The translations under genes were made by a program, and so were the position numbers. From positions 1 through 10,243 of the forward strand of contig JBPBQN010000030.1 in assembly GCA_050954865.1 (NCBI GenBank): a stretch of DNA of 10,243 nucleotides, in the 5' to 3' direction. The notes beneath the pieces are model-generated. The model was not told the origin of the DNA. It made no database searches and was given only the letters and a program-made list of their open reading frames with translations. Positions 1 through 5,954 of this stretch are shown in pieces. Source of the stretch: Mucilaginibacter_A sp050954865. Lineage in GTDB: Bacteria; Bacteroidota; Bacteroidia; Sphingobacteriales; Sphingobacteriaceae. How positions within the stretch are numbered: the stretch's first letter is position 1; every line of letters starts with the position of its first letter.

Positions 1-1118
1 GTATTCCAATACCGGTAATCATTTGTTTTTTCAGCAAAAGCTACATTTTCTACATAGTTAGAATTTGGCCGAACACGGAAGAAAGGCCGTCCATTAGCTA
101 AATCACGAGTCATCACACCATTACCACTCGGATAATTTGCACCTACTGTTGGGTAGTTAGGCCGATAAAACCAAGCCCAGCCGTTAATTGGACCGCTGGT
201 AGGTGAAGCTGTATAATTACCATATTTGGGATCAGTATTATGCTCAATAGCAAATAAGTCTTCTTTGTTAGTAGCATCATTAGCCTCATTATAAGCATCT
301 GCATAACTGGCATATAATCCAACACCATAAGTTCCCTGATTGGCAATCAAAGCTTGAGCAGTTGTTAACGCCATTTGATAGTCTGTTGAAGATTTATTTA
401 ACCAGCCGCGAGTTAAATAAACTTTAGACAGCAAAAACAAGGCTGATGCTTTGGTTGCCGCATGACCACCAAATGGTGAGGCAGCACCTGTCGCTGCAAT
501 AGTTTCACCTGGTTTACTTTGCAGCTCAGTCGATGCCTCGGTTAAATCTTTAATAATTTGTGCATAAATATCAGCCACAGGTGCTCGTGAATCAGACAGG
601 GTAGGCGTAGTAATAAAAGCAGTATGCAGAGGCACAGCACCAAAGGTTTCTACTAAATGAAAGTAGTAAAAGGCCCTTAAAAACTTGGCCTGGGCTAAAT
701 AAGCTGTACGGGTAGGAACATCAGTAAAGGCAGTAGGTCCATACTGTAATACTCCATTTAGAGTATTTATATCTTGATAAGCAATACCAAATATACCATA
801 CAATCCATTGTAAACAGCATCAATATTGTTTACATAGTTTGAGTAGGTACCAAAACTGGTACCACCAGCACTGGAGCCTCCCCCTACTAAAGTTTCATCT
901 ACACCAGAATTAGTGTAGTATAAAAAACCTTCGGTACCCCAAAGGTTACGCAAGTCAGAATATACACCTGTAATACCTCCCAGCACACCGCCTGACGTTG
1001 TAAAAAACTGTGGCGTAATATTAGCTTTCGGATCTTGTTCCAAAAGCTTTTTACAGCTGGATATACTTAATGTACTTAGGGAGGTAAGTAAAATCGCTAT
1101 TTTTTTATATGATTTCAT
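1..1118 (-). CDS. SusD-like glycan-binding outer-membrane lipoprotein, 3' end off the window
   Basis: This is the cell-surface glycan-binding partner of the SusC transporter encoded just upstream. The start is the ATG at 1118-1116, giving MKSYKKIAIL and then a lipobox (I19-S20-S21-C22), so mature lipoprotein would begin at Cys22. The frame stays open for 372 codons to the left edge with no stop. Family signs are the LRAFYYFHLVETFGAVPL segment near residues 147-164, typical of the SusD TPR-like helices, and the ATKASALFLLSKVYLTRG helix near 221-238. Aromatic-rich stretches around 314-322 and 346-371 could hold sugar-contacting residues, but this is inference. SusD proteins are usually about 500-600 residues, so roughly two thirds is present. 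It starts 18 nt after the susC stop, which implies one transcript and possibly coupled translation. There is only a weak purine stretch (AAAAGAT) before the ATG, usual for Bacteroidota. Substrate is inferred from the neighbouring xylan enzymes. Confidence 0.93.
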   Translation of the reverse strand, partial: MKSYKKIAILLTSLSTLSISSCKKLLEQDPKANITPQFFTTSGGVLGGITGVYSDLRNLWGTEGFLYYTNSGVDETLVGGGSSAGGTSFGTYSNYVNNIDAVYNGLYGIFGIAYQDINTLNGVLQYGPTAFTDVPTRTAYLAQAKFLRAFYYFHLVETFGAVPLHTAFITTPTLSDSRAPVADIYAQIIKDLTEASTELQSKPGETIAATGAASPFGGHAATKASALFLLSKVYLTRGWLNKSSTDYQMALTTAQALIANQGTYGVGLYASYADAYNEANDATNKEDLFAIEHNTDPKYGNYTASPTSGPINGWAWFYRPNYPTVGANYPSGNGVMTRDLANGRPFFRVRPNSNYVENVAFAEKTNDYRYWN

Positions 1119-1136
1119 ATCTTTTATTTTATACTA

Positions 1137-4100
1137 TTAAAATCTTGCATTTACACCGATAGAATAAGTGCGTGCAGGAGGGTTAGCTAAGCCGACGGTG
1201 ATGGCTCGGCCTAAAGCATTAGCTGAAAAACCAGAAACCCCTGCAATCTGATTACCGTAACCGTTACCTTCAGGGTCGATACCTAAGCCACTTTTAACCA
1301 GCGGAGAGTAAATGATAAACGGATTGTTACAGGTTGCATAAATTCGTAATGAACTAAAAGCTCCTTTAATATATTTTGTAGGAATGGTATAGCCTAAGTT
1401 GATGCTTCGCATTTTAATGAATGAACCATCACGGTATTGCAAAGTTGAACCATTAGTAATACCGCTTTGGCTGGCATCAGGTTGCGGATAATCGTTAGTT
1501 GGGTTAGTAGGTGTCCAGTAATTCACATTAATCTGATTAACACGGCCTTGGTTAAAGAATGGATAGCCGGATCCGCCAGAGTCACCAGTTATACCGGTAA
1601 CTGCTACTTTTTGCCCCATACGGGCAAAAGCCACGAATGACAGATCAACACCTTTATAGCTAAACGTATTGGTTAAACCTGAAGTATATTGAGGTTGATA
1701 ACTACCTAAAATTTGACGGTCGTTAGCATCAATTTTACCATCATTATTTACATCCTGAATTTTGATCTGGCCAGGTCTTGACCCGTACGAAGCAGCCAGA
1801 GCCGCTTCACTTTGCTGCCAGATACCAATCTTTTTGTAATCATAAATTACATTAAATGGCTGGCCTACAAACCAACCATTGCTGATATCCTGTTGTAAGT
1901 TATCATGCAAAGCTGTAATAGCATTGCGGTTAAACGCAATGTTAAAGTTAGTTGTCCAATTAAAGCCCCCATTCCTGCCTCTGATGTTAATACTGGTCAA
2001 TGCAATTTCCAAACCTTCGCCTTTTGAGCTACCGGCGTTAACGGTAGTTACACCTGCACCATTACTTGCTGGCAATGCTTCTGACTGTAATACATCATGG
2101 GTTTTTTGACTGTACACATCAACAGTACCAGTTATACGGTTGTTTAATACACCAAAATCAAGTCCAATGTCAATATTATTAGTATGCTCAAACTTTAAGT
2201 TAGGATTAGGCAAGTTAGTTACTAAATACCCCGATTGTCCATTACTACCAAAATTGTAAGCATTTGTACTTAAAGTACCTAATATCGTGTAAGGTTGTAC
2301 ATTTTGATCGGCAGTTACACCATAGCCTGCTCTCAATTTTAAGTTATTAACAAAGGTTAATTTCTTCATAAAATCTTCATGATCAATATTCCAGCCCAAG
2401 GCAAATGCCGGATAAGTTAGATACTGATGGCCTGGAGCCAATACAGACGAACCATCTTTGCGTAACGTTGCTGTTAATAAATATTTATCATTAAAGGTGT
2501 AATTTACACGGCCCATGTACGATATTAAACCTCTATCAGTGTAATTCGGAGGATTTGTAGTATTATTAATGCTAATCGTATTGGCTAAAAACAAATTATA
2601 ACTTTGTATATAATCAGCAGGTAAGCCAGCACCATTTATATACAATCCTTGACTATGATCTTTTTCTGTGCTAAATAAGCCGGTAAAAGTGATATGATGC
2701 TTTTGATTAAAAGTTTTATCATAAGTGATCAAGTGTTCCAGCAACCAAGTATAATTTTCAGTATTGGACACTGTTTCACTAGTAGCAGCATTTGAAGTAT
2801 TGGTATTTTGAATAGTTCCTACGGGAGAATAGCTGTTACCCTGATTTTGTCCATAAGCCAAGCTGGCATTTAAGTGGTACTTAAATCCGGGAAAAATATT
2901 AGCTTCAGCATATAGTAAATTATTTGAATATATCCTTCTGTTAGTAGCCTGTATATATGGATTTTGTAGTGTTAATGGGTTTACTTTTGTTGCATCTGTA
3001 GAACCAACCATCGGTAATAAGTTCACACTGCCATCAGCATTATAAGCAGAGGTAAGCGGACTAAGAGATGCAGCGTTATACAACAAACCGCTTACACCAT
3101 TGGTATGTGATAAAGTTTGGAAAGAAGATAAACCTACTTTAAATATTTTGTTTATCGTATGGTCTATGTTAGCGCGTAAAGAGCCACGATCAAAATCTTG
3201 AGTATATTGAATACCTTTTTCATAATGGTAACCACCACTAATAGAGAACTGTGTTTTTGCATCCCCTCCGGAGATGTTTAGCTGATTATCTGTAACAAAT
3301 CCTGTTCTGAACAGAAATTTTTGCCAGTCGGTATTTGTACCGTTTGCCAAGCCAGCAATTTCAGCAGTTGTAAGTGGATAAGCAGTTGTTTGAGCCGGGT
3401 TTCCTACAATAGACTGTTCTTTTAACGCTGCATATTGGGTGCCGTTCATAAACGGATACTCACTTGTAATTTTACTGGTACCATAATTAGCACTGTAACT
3501 TACTTGTGTACGGCCCGCTTTACCTCTTTTTGTTGTAATAATAATTACACCACCAGATGCCCTTGAACCATAAATTGCGGTAGCTGATGCATCTTTTAAC
3601 ACATCAATACTAGCAATATCATCCTGGTTAATATCATTAAAGCTGCCACCTATAAAAGGTACACCGTCTATTACAAACAAAGGCTGGTTCTGGCTATCAG
3701 CATTACCTTGTGTAGAAGCAAATGAGCGCTCGCCACGTAAGCGGATTTGACCGGCAGCACCTGGTGTTGTGCTGTTTGAAGTAATGTCCAAGCCTGCAAT
3801 ACGACCTTTCAACTGATCAATCACGTTGGGTGATGCCGGTACTTGTGCCAAGTCTGCACCGCTGATGGAAGAAATAGCACCTGTAACGTCAGATCGCTTC
3901 TGCGTACCGTAACCCACAACCACCACTTCTGTTAAAGCGTTGCTGCCAGGACCTAATTGTACATTAATGGTTGTTTGGTTGCCAACAACCACGTTTTTGC
4001 TGATATATCCGATAAAAGAAATTACCAGCGTGTTTGCAGGCGCAGCAGATATGGAATAATTTCCATTTGCATCGGTAGAAACCCCGGCTGTTGAACCTCT

Positions 4101-4298
4101 TACCGTAACCGATGCACCAGGCAAGCCTAAACCCTTTTCATCCGTAATTTTACCTTTAATTGTTGTATTTTGAGCGGATACTGTAGCCTGCCATAAAAAG
4201 GTTTGTAAAATCAAAAGCAAAACAATGGTTGCTTTTTTACAAAAAACACGTGTCAGGCTATGCGGTAGCCAGGGCGTTTTAGTAGCTGTTTTTTTCAT
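1137..4298 (-). CDS. SusC-family TonB-dependent outer-membrane transporter (RagA/SusC type)
   Basis: This 1053-residue protein is the outer-membrane channel that imports oligosaccharides using TonB energy, working with the SusD lid encoded downstream. An N-terminal signal peptide has its hydrophobic core at about residues 23-38 and a likely cleavage after SA42. A carboxypeptidase-D-regulatory-like beta-sandwich follows (about 46-116, with GLPGASVTVRG and the ISFIGY motif), then a TonB-box-like TEVVVVGYGTQKR (123-135). The plug domain runs to about 260 and includes the highly conserved VLKDASATAIYGSRASGG (233-250) and VIIITTKRGK. A long beta barrel ends in TYSIGVNARF, whose terminal Phe is typical of barrel-assembly signals. 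The length is normal for the family. There is no STN domain ahead of the carboxypeptidase-like domain, so signalling through an anti-sigma factor is unlikely. Substrate (xylo-oligosaccharides, perhaps glucuronylated) is inferred from the divergent GH10 and GH115 genes. The start is MKKTATKTPW; no Shine-Dalgarno sequence is seen. Confidence 0.96.
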   Translation of the reverse strand: MKKTATKTPWLPHSLTRVFCKKATIVLLLILQTFLWQATVSAQNTTIKGKITDEKGLGLPGASVTVRGSTAGVSTDANGNYSISAAPANTLVISFIGYISKNVVVGNQTTINVQLGPGSNALTEVVVVGYGTQKRSDVTGAISSISGADLAQVPASPNVIDQLKGRIAGLDITSNSTTPGAAGQIRLRGERSFASTQGNADSQNQPLFVIDGVPFIGGSFNDINQDDIASIDVLKDASATAIYGSRASGGVIIITTKRGKAGRTQVSYSANYGTSKITSEYPFMNGTQYAALKEQSIVGNPAQTTAYPLTTAEIAGLANGTNTDWQKFLFRTGFVTDNQLNISGGDAKTQFSISGGYHYEKGIQYTQDFDRGSLRANIDHTINKIFKVGLSSFQTLSHTNGVSGLLYNAASLSPLTSAYNADGSVNLLPMVGSTDATKVNPLTLQNPYIQATNRRIYSNNLLYAEANIFPGFKYHLNASLAYGQNQGNSYSPVGTIQNTNTSNAATSETVSNTENYTWLLEHLITYDKTFNQKHHITFTGLFSTEKDHSQGLYINGAGLPADYIQSYNLFLANTISINNTTNPPNYTDRGLISYMGRVNYTFNDKYLLTATLRKDGSSVLAPGHQYLTYPAFALGWNIDHEDFMKKLTFVNNLKLRAGYGVTADQNVQPYTILGTLSTNAYNFGSNGQSGYLVTNLPNPNLKFEHTNNIDIGLDFGVLNNRITGTVDVYSQKTHDVLQSEALPASNGAGVTTVNAGSSKGEGLEIALTSINIRGRNGGFNWTTNFNIAFNRNAITALHDNLQQDISNGWFVGQPFNVIYDYKKIGIWQQSEAALAASYGSRPGQIKIQDVNNDGKIDANDRQILGSYQPQYTSGLTNTFSYKGVDLSFVAFARMGQKVAVTGITGDSGGSGYPFFNQGRVNQINVNYWTPTNPTNDYPQPDASQSGITNGSTLQYRDGSFIKMRSINLGYTIPTKYIKGAFSSLRIYATCNNPFIIYSPLVKSGLGIDPEGNGYGNQIAGVSGFSANALGRAITVGLANPPARTYSIGVNARF

Positions 4299-4320
4299 AA
4301 GTTAAGTTGAATAATAACTA

Positions 4321-4347
4321 CCGGTTTTTATTTTCTTAAACAACCGG
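4321..4347 (-). promoter_or_regulatory. Hairpin in the susC leader between the small ORF and susC
   Basis: CCGGTT at 4321-4326 and AACCGG at 4342-4347 are exact reverse complements separated by 15 nt. On the minus-strand RNA the stem may extend past a G-A mismatch by two more A-U pairs. It lies 9 nt after the small ORF stop and 23 nt before the susC start. There is no T-tract after it in the susC direction, so it does not look like a terminator. It could slow or pair ribosome movement, or be incidental. Confidence 0.35.
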
Positions 4348-4355
4348 CAAATGGT

Positions 4356-4463
4356 TTATAATGATTTTAAATCGGTGCTAATTGGTTTTAAAGCATACTC
4401 GAATGCTAATACAGGCATGTTAGGGGGGCTGATGCCACTATAGTTTAGTATCGTTTTCTTCAT
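4356..4463 (-). CDS. Candidate 35-residue leader peptide upstream of susC
   Basis: An intact ATG-to-TAA frame of 35 codons sits inside the predicted susC leader, reading toward susC and ending 57 nt before its start. The product begins MKKTILNYSG, continues ISPPNMPVLAFEY and ends KPISTDLKSL. It has a basic start, two Pro-rich points (PP at residues 13-14, P17) and no clear signal peptide or transmembrane segment. The 15 nt before the ATG are purine/T-rich (TTAAACTTAAATTA) without a Shine-Dalgarno match, as for the other genes here. I do not recognise a family. Its position between promoter and susC, its orientation and its protein-like composition argue for a translated upstream ORF, possibly a cis-acting leader or a small free peptide. 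The alternative is a chance ORF, since 35 codons can occur at random, though less often in DNA this rich in A and T. Confidence 0.42.
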   Translation of the reverse strand: MKKTILNYSGISPPNMPVLAFEYALKPISTDLKSL

Positions 4464-4569
4464 TAATTTAAGTTTAATCTTTGTTAAAACACTTATACGT
4501 TACTATATGAAAAAATATCATACAAAAACAGCTGAAAAAAGTGTAAAGTAGTTATATATATTGGTTGGC

Positions 4570-4599
4570 TAAAAGTATGAAAACATTTATTAAATGCAA
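4570..4599 (-). promoter_or_regulatory. Candidate Bacteroidota-type promoter for small ORF, susC and susD
   Basis: On the minus strand, TTG (bases 4599-4597) is followed after exactly 19 nt by TACTTTTA (4577-4570). The Bacteroidota sigma-ABfr consensus is a TTG/TTTG -33 element, 19-21 nt, then TAnnTTTG. The match is full except for A in place of the final G. A transcript would start near 4563-4565, giving a leader of about 265 nt that includes the 35-codon ORF. The -33 TTG lies inside the palindrome at 4595-4608, so a protein bound there should block it. AT-rich DNA makes chance matches possible. Confidence 0.5.
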
Positions 4600-4608
4600 T
4601 CGATTGCA
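4595..4608. promoter_or_regulatory. LacI/GalR-type operator candidate, perfect 14-bp palindrome
   Basis: TGCAATCGATTGCA equals its own reverse complement over all 14 bases and has the central CG step characteristic of LacI/GalR-family operators. It is the most GC-containing spot in an AT-rich stretch and lies between the two divergent transcription units. It covers the -33 TTG of the candidate susC promoter, and it occupies the place where the -33 element of the xylanase promoter would be. The expected role is repression of both arms until an inducer sugar releases the regulator. No regulator gene is in the window, so the binding protein is inferred. It could also be a catabolite-type site, since many global LacI-like regulators use similar sequences. 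Confidence 0.6.
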
Positions 4609-4619
4609 AAAAATTTTTT

Positions 4620-4627
4620 TAAGTTTG
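4620..4627 (+). promoter_or_regulatory. Candidate -7 promoter box for the xylanase arm
   Basis: TAAGTTTG matches the Bacteroidota -7 consensus TAnnTTTG exactly. No TTG is found 19-21 nt upstream; that place is taken by the operator-like palindrome, so any -33 element is weak and transcription may need help or be tightly controlled. Transcription would begin near 4633-4635, leaving about 200 nt of leader before the GH10 start. An A6T7 tract ends directly at this box. The match could be chance in this AT-rich context. Confidence 0.4.
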
Positions 4628-4684
4628 TTTTCGTAACAAAACCATTATAAATCAGCTTAAAAATTATTAAAATTGATTTTTATA

Positions 4685-4716
4685 ATGCTGAAGGCAGGTA
4701 CTTAATTTTTCAGCAT
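4685..4716. repeat. Inverted repeat in the xylanase leader
   Basis: ATGCTGAA (4685-4692) and TTCAGCAT (4709-4716) are perfect reverse complements with 16 nt between them; two G-T pairs could lengthen the stem on the inside. It lies within the predicted 5' leader of the GH10 gene, about 115 nt before its start. It could be an RNA hairpin that stabilises the leader, or a second dimeric protein site. No T-tract follows it directly. Confidence 0.35.
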
Positions 4717-4831
4717 AAATCAGAGATGAATGGTATTCTGTGCGGGAACTAACCAATTTTAATAATTTAAATAAACTTGTCCATGCTTCTTTTAGCACCT
4801 AAAAAACCGGCAATATTAAATCTTATCAAAA

Positions 4832-5929
4832 ATGAATTTTAAATTTTCCTTTTTAAAAATCACCCTTCAACCCTGGGTGCTTGCTTTAGCTGTTTTTTAT
4901 TCTGCTGATGCATGTGCCCAAGTTCAGCAAAAAGGCCTGAAAGATTACTACAAAAACTATTTTCCTATTGGCGTTGCTGTTTCTACCCGTTCGCTTCAGG
5001 GTAAAGAGTCGGAATTGATTCTGAGTCAGTTCAACAGCCTCACCCCGGAAAACTCAATGAAAATGGGGCCGATCCATCCCGAAGAAAACCGCTACAACTG
5101 GCGCGATGCCGATTCGATCGTTGCCTTCGCCCAAAAACATAACTTAAAAGTACGCGGCCATAATTTGTGCTGGCACGAGCAAACGCCCAACTGGCTTTTT
5201 AAAGATGCCAACGGAAATGAGGTGACAAAAGAATTATTGTTGCAACGGTTGAAGGACCATATCACCACGGTTATTAACCGGTACAAAGGAAAAATTTATG
5301 CCTGGGATGTGGTAAATGAAGCGGTTTCTGATAATAGTGGCGAGTTTTTACGGCAATCCATGTGGTACAAAATCTGCGGAGAAGATTTCATTTTTAAAGC
5401 TTTTGAATATGCGCATGAGGCCGACCCGAACGCGGTTTTGTTTTATAACGATTACAACACCGAGCGGCCCGAAAAACGCGACCGGATTTACCGTTTGTTA
5501 AAGCAACTGGTGGATGCCAAAATCCCGATTAACGCCGTTGGTTTGCAGGCGCACTGGTCATTACAGGAACCATCAAACCAAGAACTGATTGAAACCATCA
5601 AAAAGTTTTCTTCGCTTGGGTTGAAAGTGCAGATTACCGAGCTGGACGTATCTATTTATCCTTGGGAAAAAGAAAAACGCAGCTTGCGGCCCGGCGAATC
5701 CATGGTTTTTACACCGGAAATGGAGCAAAAACAAATGCAGAAATATGCGGATGTATTCAAAATCTTCCGGGATTATAAAAGCGTAATTTCGGGTGTTACT
5801 TTCTGGAATGTATCTGATAAATATTCCTGGTTGGATACTTATCCGGTTGCGGGACGAAAAAATTATCCGCTGTTGTTCGATCAAAATTACCAGCCTAAAA
5901 AAGCTTACTGGAGCGTTGTTAAGTTCTAA
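4832..5929 (+). CDS. GH10 endo-beta-1,4-xylanase, secreted
   Basis: This enzyme hydrolyses internal beta-1,4 links of xylan with retention of configuration. The 365 residues are a signal peptide (about 1-29, likely cleavage after ACA) and one GH10 (beta/alpha)8 barrel from about residue 35 to the end. Family motifs in order are LTPENSMKMG (70-79), the RGHNLCWHEQTP substrate-binding segment (108-119), WDVVNEAV with acid/base Glu163, QITELDVS with nucleophile Glu270, and GVTFWNVSDKYSWL (321-334) near the C-terminus. There is no carbohydrate-binding module, either appended or inserted in the barrel, so it is a compact stand-alone xylanase. Cys28 is not in a lipobox context (A-D-A-C), so a soluble periplasmic or exported form is more likely than a lipoprotein. 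The ATG at 4832 gives a complete signal peptide and has no Shine-Dalgarno sequence. The GH115 gene starts 25 nt downstream, so the two are probably co-transcribed. Confidence 0.96.
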   Translation: MNFKFSFLKITLQPWVLALAVFYSADACAQVQQKGLKDYYKNYFPIGVAVSTRSLQGKESELILSQFNSLTPENSMKMGPIHPEENRYNWRDADSIVAFAQKHNLKVRGHNLCWHEQTPNWLFKDANGNEVTKELLLQRLKDHITTVINRYKGKIYAWDVVNEAVSDNSGEFLRQSMWYKICGEDFIFKAFEYAHEADPNAVLFYNDYNTERPEKRDRIYRLLKQLVDAKIPINAVGLQAHWSLQEPSNQELIETIKKFSSLGLKVQITELDVSIYPWEKEKRSLRPGESMVFTPEMEQKQMQKYADVFKIFRDYKSVISGVTFWNVSDKYSWLDTYPVAGRKNYPLLFDQNYQPKKAYWSVVKF

Positions 5930-5954
5930 AAATCAGCCATTACCTAACTACTTT

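Larger units (their letters stand above)
4299..4831. other. Divergent control region between susC and the xylanase gene
   Basis: This 533-nt, very AT-rich stretch separates the minus-strand susC-susD arm from the plus-strand GH10-GH115 arm. On the susC side it holds a 6-bp hairpin (4321-4347), a 35-codon ORF (4356-4463) and a candidate promoter (4570-4599). The palindrome TGCAATCGATTGCA (4595-4608) and an A6T7 tract (4608-4620) come next. On the xylanase side are a TAAGTTTG -7-like box (4620-4627) and an 8-bp inverted repeat (4685-4716). If the promoters are right, the susC leader is about 265 nt and the xylanase leader about 200 nt. No tRNA, riboswitch or other named RNA is recognised here. 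Confidence 0.75.

Noticed and set aside
143..346. Minus-strand 67-codon ORF beginning MPIRELMVL
   Set aside because: It lies in another frame within susD, whose own frame carries clear family motifs; it is a shadow.
4507..4551. Plus-strand 14-codon ORF (begins MKKYHTKTAE)
   Set aside because: Too short, A-rich by composition, and located upstream of the predicted plus-strand promoter, so probably not transcribed in that direction.
4783..4842. Plus-strand 19-codon ORF (begins MLLLAPKKPA) overlapping the xylanase start by 11 nt
   Set aside because: It could be a coupled upstream ORF, but it is very short, has no ribosome site and no other support; not called a gene.
5793..5954. Longer start for the GH115 gene at 5793, overlapping the xylanase gene by 137 nt
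   Set aside because: The extra 54 residues have no family similarity, are encoded out of frame inside the conserved GH10 C-terminus, and would bury the signal peptide that begins at the 5955 ATG.
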